The notes beneath the pieces are model-generated. The model had not been told where the DNA came from. It worked only from the letters and a program-made list of their open reading frames with translations, and ran no database searches. Below are positions 42,219 through 55,992 of a stretch of 64,000 bases of DNA, in pieces. Position numbers and translations under genes: made by a program. Every line of letters starts with the position of its first letter. The first letter of the stretch is position 1. Origin of the DNA: Citrobacter sp. R56 (GTDB lineage Bacteria > Pseudomonadota > Gammaproteobacteria > Enterobacterales > Enterobacteriaceae); NCBI RefSeq assembly GCF_016811995.1, contig NZ_CP069159.1, positions 434,001-498,000 on the forward strand. The letters are read 5' to 3'.

Positions 42219-42250
42219 AAATGGCCTGTTGTGCTTCACAACAGGCCGTC
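42219..42250 (-). terminator. Hairpin between hpf and ptsN
   Basis: GGCCTGTTGTG (42223-42233) pairs perfectly with CACAACAGGCC (42237-42247) around a 3-base loop. On the minus strand it is followed by AUUUGU, a weak U-tract, so partial termination or processing is likely within the cluster. Confidence 0.65.
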
Positions 42251-42275
42251 CTGCACCCGTTAACTGCCCGGACAA

Positions 42276-42563
42276 TTAGTGTTGTTTCAGTTTATCTTTA
42301 TGTTTCGTTAATTGCCGGGCCAGTTTATCAATCAATCCGTCAATAGCGGCATACATATCCTGACCTTCGGCACTGGCATGAATCTCGCCGCCGTTCACAT
42401 GTAGTGTCGCATCCGAGGTGTGGGTCACTTTCTCCACTTTCAACACAATGTAGACCTGATTAATCCGGTCAAAATACTGTTCAAGCTTAGCGAACTTGCC
42501 TGAAATAAACTCGCGCAAAGCTTCAGTAATTTCGACGTTATTTCCAGTGATGTTGAGCTGCAT
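42276..42563 (-). CDS. hpf: Hibernation promoting factor
   Basis: A 95-residue short HPF that binds the 30S subunit and drives 100S ribosome dimer formation in stationary phase. It begins MQLNITGNNVEITEALREFI, with the conserved basic helix DKLARQLTKHKDKLK at the end. The start at 42563 gives the family length. It lies 22 bp after rpoN. Confidence 0.96.
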   Translation of the reverse strand: MQLNITGNNVEITEALREFISGKFAKLEQYFDRINQVYIVLKVEKVTHTSDATLHVNGGEIHASAEGQDMYAAIDGLIDKLARQLTKHKDKLKQH

Positions 42564-42585
42564 AGTGTCTTCCTTATCGGTTGGG

Positions 42586-44019
42586 TCAAACCAGTTGTTT
42601 GCGCTGGTTAGACGGCGGAATGGATAAAGACTCTCGGTACTTCGCAACGGTACGGCGCGCCACCATGATACCTTGTTCTGACAGCATAGAGGTTAACTTG
42701 CTGTCGCTCAGTGGTTTCGCGGGGTTTTCCGCAGCAATTAACTTCTTCACCAGCGCCCGTATTGCCGTGGACGAGGCTTCGCCGCCGCCTTCGGTATTGA
42801 CGTGGCTGGAAAAGAAATATTTCAGTTCAAAAATTCCACGCGGGCTGTGCAGATACTTCTGCGTGGTCACACGGGAAATTGTCGACTCATGCATTTCGAC
42901 GGCCTGGGCGATATCCGCCAGCACCATCGGTTTCATAAACTCTTCGCCCTGCTCAAAAAAGGCTTGTTGCTGCTCAACGATACAGCGGCTGACGCGCAGC
43001 AATGTATCGTTACGGCTTTCCAGACTTTTGATCAGCCACTTCGCATCCTGAAGATTGCTACGGATAAACTGGCTGTCAGCATCGTTACGCGCGCCATTGC
43101 ACATGGCGGCATAGTGCTGATTGATCTGCAAACGCGGAATGCTGTCGCTGTTCAGTTCCACTGTCCAGTGATCGTTATGTTTACGGACCAGCACATCAGG
43201 GATCACGTATTCAGGCTCGCCTGTCTGGATCGACTGTCCGGGCCTGGGATCGAGCGACTGAATAAGATTGACCGCTTCTTTGAGCACCTCTTCCTTCAGG
43301 CGGGTGACGCGCATCAATGAGCGAAAATCGTGATTGGCCAGCAGATCAAGGTGATCGCTGATGATCAGACGTGCCTCTTGCAGCCAGGGGGTAGCGTTGT
43401 CGAATTGCGAAAGTTGGATCAGCAAACAGTCGCGAAGATCTTTTGCCGCCACGCCGACAGGATCAAAACGCTGAATGCGTTTAAGTACCGCTTCGACTTC
43501 ATCAAGGTCAACCTCTTCGTCACCCATGCTCTCGAGGATCTCATCCAGCGAGACGGTGAGATAGCCGGTTTCGTCTACCGCATCGACGATAGACGTGGCG
43601 ATTGCCCGGTCGGTGTCCGAGAACGGCGTAAGTTCAACCTGCCACATCAGGTAATCCTGGAGCGACTGGGTGGTTTCACCCTGATAGACCGGCAGCTCAT
43701 CGTCGATATAGTCGCCACTGGGACCGGACGGCGTTCCTGCGGTGTAGATTTCATCCCAACTGGCATCAAGCGGCAGCTCTTCCGGCATCTCTTTTTGTTC
43801 GAGTGCGTCTGCGGTGTCCAGGGTTTCGCTGTCCTGAGTTTCCTGGGTGTCGATTTCTTCGTGAAGATCGGTTTGCTCGAGCAGTGGATTACTTTCCAGC
43901 GCTTGCTGAAGTTCTTGCTGAAGTTCCAGCGTGGACAACTGCAACAGGCGGATAGCCTGTTGTAGTTGAGGCGTCATTGCCAGTTGTTGGCTGAGCCTGA
44001 GTTGCAAACCTTGCTTCAT
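42586..44019 (-). CDS. rpoN: RNA polymerase sigma-54
   Basis: A 477-residue sigma-N. The Gln/Leu-rich region I ([30 protein letters not shown]) binds activators. An acidic region II, a core-binding region, an HTH and the C-terminal RpoN box ([12 protein letters not shown]) that recognises the -24 element follow. It controls nitrogen assimilation, phage-shock and other activator-dependent promoters. It lies between lptB and hpf, as in other enterobacteria. Confidence 0.98.
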   Translation of the reverse strand: MKQGLQLRLSQQLAMTPQLQQAIRLLQLSTLELQQELQQALESNPLLEQTDLHEEIDTQETQDSETLDTADALEQKEMPEELPLDASWDEIYTAGTPSGPSGDYIDDELPVYQGETTQSLQDYLMWQVELTPFSDTDRAIATSIVDAVDETGYLTVSLDEILESMGDEEVDLDEVEAVLKRIQRFDPVGVAAKDLRDCLLIQLSQFDNATPWLQEARLIISDHLDLLANHDFRSLMRVTRLKEEVLKEAVNLIQSLDPRPGQSIQTGEPEYVIPDVLVRKHNDHWTVELNSDSIPRLQINQHYAAMCNGARNDADSQFIRSNLQDAKWLIKSLESRNDTLLRVSRCIVEQQQAFFEQGEEFMKPMVLADIAQAVEMHESTISRVTTQKYLHSPRGIFELKYFFSSHVNTEGGGEASSTAIRALVKKLIAAENPAKPLSDSKLTSMLSEQGIMVARRTVAKYRESLSIPPSNQRKQLV

Positions 44020-44066
44020 GTTCAGAGTGATTTTCTCCCGCTATGACGTCGCAATCTTCTACCCTA

Positions 44067-44792
44067 TCAGAGTCTGAAGTCTTCCCCAAGGTATACACGT
44101 TTAACGTGATCGTCTTGCAGGATTTCAGTCGGTGTACCGTGCGCGATGAGATGTCCCTGGCTCACGATATATGCGCGCTCGCAGACCGCCAGCGTTTCAC
44201 GGACGTTATGGTCGGTGATCAATACGCCGAGTCCGCTGTCGCGCAGATGCTCAATGATGCGTTTAATATCGATAACGGAAATGGGGTCAACACCCGCAAA
44301 AGGTTCATCCAGCAGGATAAATTTAGGGTTTGCCGCCAGCGCACGGGCGATTTCCACACGACGGCGTTCACCACCGGAGAGCGACTGCCCCAGGTTGTCA
44401 CGCAGGTGCTCGATGTGAAATTCTTCCATCAGCTCATTGGCTCTGTCTTCGCGCTGTTCGTTCGACAGATCGTCACGGATTTGCAACACCGCCATCAGGT
44501 TATCAAATACGCTCAGGCGACGGAAAATGGAGGCTTCCTGCGGCAGATAACCAATACCGCGGCGCGCACGCGCATGCAGCGGCAGCAGGCTGATATCTTC
44601 GTCATCAATAATGATGTTGCCTGCATCGCGCGACACGATGCCCACGACCATATAAAAGGTCGTGGTTTTGCCCGCGCCGTTCGGGCCGAGAAGACCCACG
44701 ATCTCCCCGGAGTTGACGGTCAGACTGACATCTTCCACCACCCGGCGGCCCTTATAGGCCTTTGCAAGATTCTTTGCAGTTAATGTTGCCAT
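44067..44792 (-). CDS. lptB: LptB, ATPase of the LPS export ABC transporter
   Basis: A 241-residue ABC ATPase. Walker A is [11 protein letters not shown], the signature is [16 protein letters not shown] and Walker B is [12 protein letters not shown], followed by the switch His in ITDHNVRET. With LptFG (not here) and LptC it extracts LPS from the inner membrane and drives it along the LptA bridge. It lies 6 bp after lptA. Confidence 0.98.
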   Translation of the reverse strand: MATLTAKNLAKAYKGRRVVEDVSLTVNSGEIVGLLGPNGAGKTTTFYMVVGIVSRDAGNIIIDDEDISLLPLHARARRGIGYLPQEASIFRRLSVFDNLMAVLQIRDDLSNEQREDRANELMEEFHIEHLRDNLGQSLSGGERRRVEIARALAANPKFILLDEPFAGVDPISVIDIKRIIEHLRDSGLGVLITDHNVRETLAVCERAYIVSQGHLIAHGTPTEILQDDHVKRVYLGEDFRL

Positions 44793-44798
44793 AACGAA

Positions 44799-45353
44799 TT
44801 AGTTACCCTTCTTCTGTGCCGGGGCCTGGCCTTTGTTTTTGTCTTGCAGTTGCGACGGAACCAGAACTGTGGTCACACGTTTGCCTTTTTCACTAAAGGC
44901 CTGCATTTTTTGCTCTTTCACCAGATAGGTGATCTTGTCGCCGGTAATGTTGCTGTCGAGCTGCTCCAGGTAGGCGTTTCCGGTGAGGATGACGAAATCT
45001 TTTGCCAGCTCATAATGCATTTTCGAGGCGCGGCCTTTTACCGGCTTACCGTTGTCCTGCATCTGATAGAAGGTGGCAGGGTTGCCGAAGCCATCAATCA
45101 CCTCTTTGCCATCTTCACCGCCCGGACGGGTAACGACCACTTTATCAGCATTAATTTTGATGGTGCCCTGGGTGACAATGACGTTACCGGTGAAGGTGAC
45201 GACATTGCCCTGCATGTCCAGGGACTGCTGGTCCGATTCAATATGAATCGGCTGCTCGGTATCGCCCGTGACGGCGAACGCAGGAATGCTGGCGGCCAGA
45301 AGTGAGCTGGCAAGCACAAGATTAAGGCTGAGTTTGTTTTTTTGGAATTTCAT
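44799..45353 (-). CDS. lptA: LptA, periplasmic LPS-transport bridge protein
   Basis: A 184-residue protein with a signal peptide (about 27 residues, ending SIPAFA). Its OstA-like beta-jelly-roll domain (GDTEQPIHIESDQQSLDMQGNVVTFTGNV) forms the periplasmic bridge between LptC and LptD. The C-terminus is Lys/Gln-rich. The ATG at 45353 overlaps the end of lptC by 32 bases, so translation is probably coupled; a TTG 21 bases upstream is the only other candidate. Confidence 0.95.
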   Translation of the reverse strand: MKFQKNKLSLNLVLASSLLAASIPAFAVTGDTEQPIHIESDQQSLDMQGNVVTFTGNVIVTQGTIKINADKVVVTRPGGEDGKEVIDGFGNPATFYQMQDNGKPVKGRASKMHYELAKDFVILTGNAYLEQLDSNITGDKITYLVKEQKMQAFSEKGKRVTTVLVPSQLQDKNKGQAPAQKKGN

Positions 45354-45897
45354 AGGAGGTTCTAACCTTTTCAATCAGCTCGGCGTTCTTGCTGCGTAAG
45401 TTGCCGCGCATTTTCAGTCCGCTGGAGTTAAATGTTGTTCCGTATAACGTCACGAGATCGTCAGAGGTAACATCCTGCGTTACCAGATTGATCTTTGCGT
45501 TATCGGTCGTAATTCTGCGTAGTTGAGAGTCAGGCACCAACGCGTTGACTTCAACGTGGCCGTAGAGATACAGCATCCGGTCATCGGTCAATTTGGCTTT
45601 GTCGGCCTTAATCGACCAGGTCGGGACTTTATCCTTATCAAAGGTAGTTAACACCGGGCGGGTAAACCACGAAACCGCCTGATCTGAATAGTATTCAACA
45701 TGTTGAGCAATGAGGCGATAGTTTAGTGCCCCCTCAGGACTGTATACGACGCTATCCGTATGCTCACTTTTATAAGTTGGGTCGCTGTTATTCACGACAA
45801 CCTGGGGTGCATCGTCTTTATCGGCCAGATTGATACCGATAAGCACCAGAATGGCCAACGACAGCACAATGATAACCCAACGTCTGGTTTTACTCAT
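45322..45897 (-). CDS. lptC: LptC, bitopic LPS-transport protein
   Basis: A 191-residue protein with one N-terminal membrane helix (about residues 7-25, WVIIVLSLAILVLIGINLA) and a periplasmic jelly-roll that receives LPS from LptBFG and passes it to LptA. The conserved YYSDQAVSWFTRPVLTTFD stretch is present. It overlaps kdsC by 4 bases at its start and lptA at its end. Confidence 0.97.
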   Translation of the reverse strand: MSKTRRWVIIVLSLAILVLIGINLADKDDAPQVVVNNSDPTYKSEHTDSVVYSPEGALNYRLIAQHVEYYSDQAVSWFTRPVLTTFDKDKVPTWSIKADKAKLTDDRMLYLYGHVEVNALVPDSQLRRITTDNAKINLVTQDVTSDDLVTLYGTTFNSSGLKMRGNLRSKNAELIEKVRTSYEIPKKQTQP

Positions 45898-46460
45898 ATC
45901 GATTGCCCTTTGGCCTCATCCAGTTTGCCTTGTGCCAATAATAATAAATCGCAAACCTCACGCACGGCGCCGCGACCTCCGTCAATACGCGTCACGTAAT
46001 CGGCGCGCGGAATCAATAATGGGTGAGCATCCGCCACGGCAACGCTCAGTCCCACTTTTTCCATCACCGGCCAGTCGATCAGATCATCACCGACGTAGGC
46101 GACGTTTTCTGGCGCCACGCCCAGTTTATTCAGCAGATCGGCAAACGCGACCAGCTTGTCTGACTGACCCTGATAAAGATGCGTGATCCCAAGTGTGGCA
46201 CAGCGATCTTCTACAAGTTTAGCTTTTCGTCCGGTAATAATGGCAACCTCAATACCGGAAGTGAGTGCGCAACGAATACCGTAGCCATCACGGACGTTGA
46301 AGGCCTTCAGCTCTTCACCGTTATTGCCCATATAAATCAGACCGTCAGACAGTACGCCATCCACATCGAGGATGAGAAGACGGATGTTTTCCGCCCTGGC
46401 GATAACCTGAGTGCTGACGGGTCCATAACAGGTCGCAAGCGACGCACCTGCTGTACTCAT
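45894..46460 (-). CDS. kdsC: KdsC, 3-deoxy-D-manno-octulosonate 8-phosphate phosphatase
   Basis: A 188-residue C0-type HAD phosphatase. The nucleophile motif LLILDVDGVLSDG, the motif II/III TGRKAKLVEDR and the metal-binding YVGDDLIDWPVM are all intact. It removes phosphate from Kdo-8-phosphate in Kdo synthesis for LPS. It is grouped with kdsD and the lpt genes. Confidence 0.98.
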   Translation of the reverse strand: MSTAGASLATCYGPVSTQVIARAENIRLLILDVDGVLSDGLIYMGNNGEELKAFNVRDGYGIRCALTSGIEVAIITGRKAKLVEDRCATLGITHLYQGQSDKLVAFADLLNKLGVAPENVAYVGDDLIDWPVMEKVGLSVAVADAHPLLIPRADYVTRIDGGRGAVREVCDLLLLAQGKLDEAKGQSI

Positions 46461-46479
46461 TTTTATTATCCTTGAGTTT

Positions 46480-47466
46480 CTACACTACGCCTGCACGCAG
46501 GAGATCATGCATATGTAACACACCGAGTAACTGGTCGCCATCGGCAACCAACACCGAGGTAATATGACGGGATTGCATCAAATTCAGAGCATCAACGGCG
46601 AGAATACCTGGACGTACGCGAATGCCCCCTGGCGTCATAACATCGGCAATCCCTAACTGGCGAACATCACCGCCCATATCAAAGACGCGACGTAAATCAC
46701 CATCCGTGAAAATACCGTTAATCTTCATATCGTCATCGCAAATGACGGTCATCCCAAGATTCTTACGCGTGATTTCCAACAGCGCATCACGCAGGCTGGC
46801 GTCCTTTTTCACATGCGGGATTTCATCACCCGTATGCATGATATCGTTAACGCGTAGCAAAAGTTTACGTCCAAGTGCCCCGCCCGGATGGGATAACGCG
46901 AAGTCTTCTGCGGTGAATCCACGGGCTTTTAATAAGGCGACGGCAAGCGCGTCCCCCATCACCAATGTGGCGGTGGTGCTGCTGGTTGGTGCCAGACCCA
47001 GAGGGCAGGCTTCCCGGGGCACTTTAACACACAGATGCACATCTGCGGCACGCGCCATGCTGCTTTCTGGTCGGCTAGTAATACAGATGAGCGGGACATG
47101 CAGGCGCTTGAGTACGGGAATCAACGCTGTGATTTCACTCGATTCGCCGGAGTTTGAAATGGCAATAACCACATCCTGCGGCGACACCATGCCGAGATCG
47201 CCGTGGGCTGCTTCACCAGGATGAACAAAAAATGACGGCGTACCGGTACTGGCAAATGTAGCCGCCATTTTGCGCCCGATGTGCCCTGATTTCCCCATCC
47301 CCATCACGACGACTTTGCCCGAGCACCAGAACATTTTTTCACACGCAAGGGTGAAGTTCTGGTTGATGTACTGGCCTAACTCGGCCAGGCCTTCACGTTC
47401 AATTTCCAGGACTTCTTTGCCTGCTAGCTGAAAGTCAAAACCCGGTTGCAACTCTAAGTGAGACAT
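46480..47466 (-). CDS. kdsD: KdsD, D-arabinose 5-phosphate isomerase
   Basis: A 328-residue isomerase converting ribulose 5-phosphate to arabinose 5-phosphate, the first step toward Kdo. The SIS domain (about 40-175, with GMGKSGHIGRKMAATFASTG and SNSGESSE) is followed by two CBS domains (about 210-325). The start at 47466 gives MSHLELQPGFDF and the E. coli length. Confidence 0.97.
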   Translation of the reverse strand: MSHLELQPGFDFQLAGKEVLEIEREGLAELGQYINQNFTLACEKMFWCSGKVVVMGMGKSGHIGRKMAATFASTGTPSFFVHPGEAAHGDLGMVSPQDVVIAISNSGESSEITALIPVLKRLHVPLICITSRPESSMARAADVHLCVKVPREACPLGLAPTSSTTATLVMGDALAVALLKARGFTAEDFALSHPGGALGRKLLLRVNDIMHTGDEIPHVKKDASLRDALLEITRKNLGMTVICDDDMKINGIFTDGDLRRVFDMGGDVRQLGIADVMTPGGIRVRPGILAVDALNLMQSRHITSVLVADGDQLLGVLHMHDLLRAGVV

Positions 47467-47479
47467 AATCCGTTTCCAG

Positions 47480-48457
47480 TTACCCAACGAGAAGTGGCGA
47501 TATCCAGTACAGCATCGCCAGCCATATGATAAAACCGCCAGTCAACAACACGCCCGCGCCGCGACCAATTCGGCGCGAACGATGCCAGCAGAGTAATGCA
47601 AAAATAATGCTGACCAGCAGCATGACGCCGTAGTCACGCCCAAAGGCTAAAAGGTTAACGCCACCCGGTGCTATCAGCGCCGGTAACCCCAAAACGATAA
47701 CGATATTAAAAATATTAGCGCCGATGATGTTGCCGACGGCAATATCGTTTTCCCCTTTACGCACACCCGCGATAGCGGTCGCCAGCTCAGGTAAACTGGT
47801 GCCGATGGCCACCACCGTTAACCCGATAGTCAGCTCGCTCATGGCAAAATAATTGGCCAGTACCGTCGCGTTATCAACCACCATACGGGTTGCCATCGGC
47901 ATGATAATCAGGGCGATGCCGAGCCACAAAAATGCAACGGGCAACCCGCCTTCACGCGGTAGCTCTGCAACCTGTTCGCGGGTAAGGCTGTCATTACCCT
48001 GACTGTCGGCCAGACGGGCGATTTTAACAATGAATAGCAGCCATAGCACAGCCAGAAGTAGGAGAAAGATCCCATCACTGCGACTGAGTTGCCCATCGTG
48101 CAGGACATAACCTGCCAGAACGCTGACGAATAACATTAATGGCAATTCACGACGCAGAACATCAGAATGCACGGTAAAAGGGTGAAATAACGCGGCCAGG
48201 CCTAAGATCAACAGAATATTGGTAATATTTGAACCCATTGCCGTACCGACAGCGAGATCGAGTTGTCCATGCAGCGATGCGGCAACCGACACGATAATTT
48301 CCGGTAACGAGGTCCCGATACTGACCACCGTCATCCCGATGACGAGCGGAGGGACACCCAACATTCGACATAGAATGGAAGCAGCAAACACCAGGCGATC
48401 GGCACTGTAGACGACCAGAAGTAAACCAATAATTAACAGCGCCGTTGCTAAAAGCAT
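47480..48457 (-). CDS. yrbG: YrbG, sodium/calcium exchanger-family protein
   Basis: A 325-residue membrane protein with about 10 segments and two inverted alpha-repeats, each with the GxxxSxPE-type motif (SIGTSLPEIIVS and AIGTSLPELATA) and GSNITNILLILG / GANIFNIVIVLG. These features place it in the CaCA exchanger family. E. coli YrbG is dispensable and its physiological ion is not established. It is the first gene of the leftward cluster and divergent from mlaF. Confidence 0.92.
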   Translation of the reverse strand: MLLATALLIIGLLLVVYSADRLVFAASILCRMLGVPPLVIGMTVVSIGTSLPEIIVSVAASLHGQLDLAVGTAMGSNITNILLILGLAALFHPFTVHSDVLRRELPLMLFVSVLAGYVLHDGQLSRSDGIFLLLLAVLWLLFIVKIARLADSQGNDSLTREQVAELPREGGLPVAFLWLGIALIIMPMATRMVVDNATVLANYFAMSELTIGLTVVAIGTSLPELATAIAGVRKGENDIAVGNIIGANIFNIVIVLGLPALIAPGGVNLLAFGRDYGVMLLVSIIFALLCWHRSRRIGRGAGVLLTGGFIIWLAMLYWISPLLVG

Positions 48458-48669
48458 CTAAAGTCCTTTCTTCAGGTATACTCGCCGGTCCACGGGAGAG
48501 ATTGCCTGGAGGCCGTAACGAATTCTTAATTTTGACTTTATGCGGCTAAAAAGTAAAACAAATGCCAGCTTTAGCTAACCGGGGCGGGTAATATTCTGTA
48601 AATATGTTGGGTTCATGGTGAAATTCAACGCCATGATGAGATCAACAAAGTAATACGAAGGATGAATCA

Positions 48670-50272
<1,603 letters not shown>

Positions 50273-50276
50273 GTTC

Positions 50277-50834
50277 ATGCAAACGAAAAAAAATGAAATT
50301 TGGGTGGGGATCTTCTTGTTGGTTGCGCTGCTGGCGGCATTCTTTATCTGCCTGAAAGCGGCGAACGTGACCTCCATGCGTACGGAGCCGACCTACACGG
50401 TTTATGCGACTTTCGATAACATTGGCGGACTGAGAGAACGCTCTCCTGTTCGTATTGGCGGCGTGGTTGTGGGACGGGTGTCAGACATCTCGTTAGATCC
50501 GAAAACCTATCTGCCACGCGTTACGCTGGATATCGAAGAGCGTTATAACCAAATTCCTGATACCAGTTCCCTGAGCATTCGTACTTCCGGTCTGCTTGGT
50601 GAGCAATATCTGGCCCTGAACGTCGGTTTTGACGATCCAGAGTTGGGAACGTCTATGCTCAAGGATGGCAGCACCATTCAGGACACCAAATCGGCAATGG
50701 TTCTGGAAGATATGATTGGTCAGTTCCTTTACAACAGCAACAGTAAAGGTGATGAGAATAAGAATTCTGGCGATGCGCCTGGCGCAACGGAAGGCAATAA
50801 TGATGCTACTGGGCCTGCGGGCGCAACGAAATAA
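50277..50834 (+). CDS. mlaD: MlaD, MCE-domain hexameric ring protein
   Basis: A 185-residue protein with an N-terminal membrane helix (about 8-27), then a single MCE domain (YTVYATFDNIGGLRERSPVRIGGVVVGRVSDI) that forms a periplasmic ring with a lipid channel. It carries the hydrophobic pore helix and a Gly/Asn/Ala-rich tail. It starts at 50277, 4 bp after the mlaE stop. Confidence 0.96.
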   Translation: MQTKKNEIWVGIFLLVALLAAFFICLKAANVTSMRTEPTYTVYATFDNIGGLRERSPVRIGGVVVGRVSDISLDPKTYLPRVTLDIEERYNQIPDTSSLSIRTSGLLGEQYLALNVGFDDPELGTSMLKDGSTIQDTKSAMVLEDMIGQFLYNSNSKGDENKNSGDAPGATEGNNDATGPAGATK

Positions 50835-51487
<653 letters not shown>

Positions 51488-51488
<1 letters not shown>

Positions 51489-51781
51489 TGACGCAGTCAC
51501 TCAGCTGGACGCGTGAAGGTGAAAAGCTGGCGTTAGCGGGTGAACTGGATCAGGACGTGCTAAACCCGTTATGGGATGTACGTGTGGAGGTCATGAAAGG
51601 TGTCACCTGCATCGATCTGAGCCAGGTTTCCCGGGTAGATTCGGGAGGGCTGGCGTTACTGGTCCATCTCATTAATCAGGCAAAACGGCAGGGTAATACC
51701 GTTTCGCTTAGCGGTGTAGACGAAAAAGTTTATACGCTGGCGGAGCTTTACAATTTGCCCAACGACGTGCTGCCACGCTAA
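51488..51781 (+). CDS. mlaB: MlaB, STAS-domain subunit of the Mla transporter
   Basis: A 97-residue STAS-domain protein that binds MlaF and is needed for assembly and activity of MlaFEDB. The conserved loop CIDLSQVSRVDSGGLALLVHLI includes the Asp-Ser pair of the STAS family. It is the last gene of mlaFEDCB. Confidence 0.96.
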
Positions 51782-51804
51782 TTTTTTCAGTACGTTACTA
51801 TCGA

Positions 51805-51840
51805 AAGCCCCGATCGTCTTCGCATCGGGGCTTTTTGCTT
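51805..51840 (+). terminator. Terminator after mlaB
   Basis: AGCCCCGATcgtcttcgcATCGGGGCT followed by TTTTGC, a stable GC stem with a T-run just beyond mlaB. Confidence 0.88.
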
Positions 51841-51907
51841 ATTTAAGACAGCGCCACTTTGCTCTAAGATGTTGGGCTGTTTTCACTATTTGACGAATAA
51901 AGAGCCC

Positions 51908-52162
51908 ATGGAAAATCATGAAATTCAGAGCGTGCTGATGAACGCACTCTCCCTCCAGGAAGTCCACGTCTCTGGCGATGGCAGTCACTTTCAGGTTATC
52001 GCCGTGGGTGAGATGTTTGACGGTATGAGCCGGGTCAAGAAACAGCAATCGGTCTATGGTCCGTTGATGGAATACATTGCGGACAACCGCATCCATGCCG
52101 TGTCGATCAAAACGTTTACGCCTGCTGAGTGGGCACGCGATCGCAAACTTAACGGTTTTTGA
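51908..52162 (+). CDS. ibaG: IbaG, BolA-family acid-stress protein
   Basis: An 84-residue BolA-like protein with the class II nucleic-acid-binding fold. The conserved Cys-poor loop [25 protein letters not shown] and the invariant C-terminal [13 protein letters not shown] are present. It can bind 2Fe-2S with monothiol glutaredoxin (GrxD). In E. coli it is induced by acid and affects growth. It lies directly upstream of murA, 53 bp away, and may be co-transcribed. Confidence 0.93.
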   Translation: MENHEIQSVLMNALSLQEVHVSGDGSHFQVIAVGEMFDGMSRVKKQQSVYGPLMEYIADNRIHAVSIKTFTPAEWARDRKLNGF

Positions 52163-52173
52163 GCTACGGGTGA

Positions 52174-53475
<1,302 letters not shown>

Positions 53476-53533
53476 TCGTCTTCTGCTTCGGTAATCCCCA
53501 TTTATTACACAAGATGGGGATTACCGTTTCCCT

Positions 53534-53818
53534 TCACTCTACGACCTTTTTCTCTCTGCGAGCGCGCATCAGTCGTGTTCTGTCGATAAATTCGTGTGTC
53601 TGCGAATCATGATATCGTGATGGCCAAATCACCCAGGGATCCGTTCCTAGTGCTTGTGCAATAATCAATTCACCTTTAGGCCACGGGCGGGTTAAGGCAT
53701 TCGCTAAGGTAGAAGAACTGAGCCCATTTTTGCGTGATTCCGCAGCCATAGATGTCCCTTTTTTACGTAATCCAGCAATAATATCGGCTGGATGCCAGTC
53801 AATGAGTTTGCTCTCCAT
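53534..53818 (-). CDS. sfsB: SfsB (Nlp), Ner-like DNA-binding protein
   Basis: A 94-residue protein related to the Ner repressor of phage Mu: DWHPADIIAGLRKKGTSMAAESRKNGLSSSTLANALTRPWPKGELIIAQALG contains the HTH. E. coli SfsB (Nlp) affects maltose gene expression. Its natural target is unknown. The ATG at 53818 has GAGGG close upstream; a longer start (53845) is less likely. It lies downstream of ispB in the same direction. Its C-terminal tail (ARREKKVVE) differs from K-12 as I recall it. Confidence 0.88.
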   Translation of the reverse strand: MESKLIDWHPADIIAGLRKKGTSMAAESRKNGLSSSTLANALTRPWPKGELIIAQALGTDPWVIWPSRYHDSQTHEFIDRTRLMRARREKKVVE

Positions 53819-54012
53819 CAATCCCTCACTCCTTTGGTCAGTCACTTGCGGTTGGAAAAATCAGCAGGTGATCGACACTATACTCCCGGAGAACGAATGT
53901 TCTAAAATGTTCATGTAACGGTGGTAAATATTCAGAATATATCAAGGAAAAATGGCGGTTGAATCAAGGGTGGTAGAGGTGTTTTTAGATATTTTATGGA
54001 ACGTATATGAAT

Positions 54013-54035
54013 CATCCCGTGCATGGCACGGGATG
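54013..54035. terminator. Perfect hairpin at the ispB 3' end
   Basis: CATCCCGTGC / GCACGGGATG, 10-bp arms with a 3-base loop, 12 bp past the ispB stop on the minus strand, without a strong U-run. Possibly a weak terminator or attenuator ahead of sfsB. Confidence 0.5.
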
Positions 54036-54046
54036 AGAAAAGGGGA

Positions 54047-55018
54047 TTAACGATCGCGTTGCACTGCAATGTGCGCCAGGCCAATTAATGCCTCGCGCCA
54101 TGGGGTGTCAGGTAGAACCTGAAGGGCTTCGATCGCTTTGTCAGCTTCTTCTTCAGCACGCTGACGTGTCCACTCCAGTGACCCGCAGGCGGTCATTGCT
54201 TCCAGAACAGGTTCCAGAAGGTGTCGGCCATTACCTTGTTCAATGGCATTACGGATCATCTGCGCTTGCTCTGGGGTGCCATTACGCATGGCATGCAGCA
54301 GAGGTAACGTCGGTTTACCCTCGTTAAGGTCGTCACCCACGTTTTTACCTAACTGCTCGCCATCTGCACTGTAATCCAGTAAATCGTCAATCAACTGGAA
54401 AGCGGTGCCGAGATAGCGGCCATAATCCTGCAACCCTTTTTCCTGTTCGTCGCTACAACCCGCCAGGATACCTGAACATTGCGCCGCCGCTTCAAACAGT
54501 CGCGCTGTTTTGCTGTAGATGACGCGCATATAGTTTTCTTCGGTGATGTCAGGATCGTTCACGTTCATTAGCTGCAGGACTTCACCTTCTGCAATAACGT
54601 TGACGGCTGAAGACATTACCTCCAGTACTTTCAGCGAACCGAGGCTGGTCATCATCTGGAAGGCGCGGGTATAGATAAAGTCACCCACCAATACGCTGGC
54701 TGCATTGCCAAAAGCCGCATTCGCCGTTGCCTTCCCACGGCGCATATCTGATTCATCCACAACATCGTCGTGAAGCAGAGTTGCAGTGTGGATAAACTCG
54801 ATTAAGGCCGCAATCGTGACGTGTTTTTTCTCCTCGTAACCAACGGCGCGCGCAGCGAGTACGGCGATCATCGGGCGGATGCGTTTTCCGCCGCCACTCA
54901 CGATGTAATACCCTAACTGATTGATCAGTTGGACGTCGGAATTGAGCTGTTCAAGGATTGTCGCATTGACACCCGCCATATCTTGCGCGGTTAACTCATT
55001 GATTTTTTCTAAATTCAT
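54047..55018 (-). CDS. ispB: IspB, octaprenyl diphosphate synthase
   Basis: A 323-residue trans-prenyltransferase that makes the C40 side chain of ubiquinone-8 and menaquinone-8. The two aspartate-rich motifs, LLHDDVVDESD and LIDDLLDYSADG, are intact, as are GGGKRIRP and the NVGDDLNEGKPTLPLL stretch. It is essential in E. coli. The start at 55018 gives MNLEKINELTAQD. It is divergent from rplU. Confidence 0.97.
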   Translation of the reverse strand: MNLEKINELTAQDMAGVNATILEQLNSDVQLINQLGYYIVSGGGKRIRPMIAVLAARAVGYEEKKHVTIAALIEFIHTATLLHDDVVDESDMRRGKATANAAFGNAASVLVGDFIYTRAFQMMTSLGSLKVLEVMSSAVNVIAEGEVLQLMNVNDPDITEENYMRVIYSKTARLFEAAAQCSGILAGCSDEQEKGLQDYGRYLGTAFQLIDDLLDYSADGEQLGKNVGDDLNEGKPTLPLLHAMRNGTPEQAQMIRNAIEQGNGRHLLEPVLEAMTACGSLEWTRQRAEEEADKAIEALQVLPDTPWREALIGLAHIAVQRDR

Positions 55019-55175
55019 CGCAAAAGCCGGGCTTATCGCCCCGATTACCTCACAGTGCAACAAGGTAACTTAGGGTTTAGGGTTAGGAATATATGCTGAT
55101 TGTACTGAAAAAACGCCATAGATAAACGTTACCGTACGTGTTGTGTTTTTTTTCTTCATGTATTGATGCTAGCAC

Positions 55176-55204
55176 TTGTCAAAGGCTCGCGTTTTGCGTA
55201 ATAT
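55176..55204 (+). promoter_or_regulatory. rplU-rpmA promoter
   Basis: TTGTCA (55176-55181) and TAATAT (55199-55204) with a 17-bp spacer, then a GC-rich discriminator (TCGCGCCC), about 70 bp before rplU. The leader includes GTGTGCGCGG and GGAAGCGGAG just before the ATG. Confidence 0.75.
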
Positions 55205-55248
55205 TCGCGCCCTATTGTGAATATTTATAGCGCACTCTGAATCATTGA

Positions 55249-55587
<339 letters not shown>

Positions 55588-55606
55588 GTTAAGGGGAGCA
55601 GATTAA

Positions 55607-55864
<258 letters not shown>

Positions 55865-55890
55865 GTTTTTCGCGTCCCGGTAACGGATAA

Positions 55891-55920
55891 AAGCCCCGCA
55901 ACGTGTTGCGGGGCTTTTTA
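55891..55920 (+). terminator. Terminator after rpmA
   Basis: AAGCCCCGCAAC / GTTGCGGGGCTT plus a T-run: strong hairpin. Read-through would serve yhbE and obgE. Confidence 0.93.
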
Positions 55921-55992
55921 CATTCGACGACCGGTAAATATGCTCGCTGTACCGTTATCTTTCGGAAAGCGAGGTTTTGCAGGGAATACGGT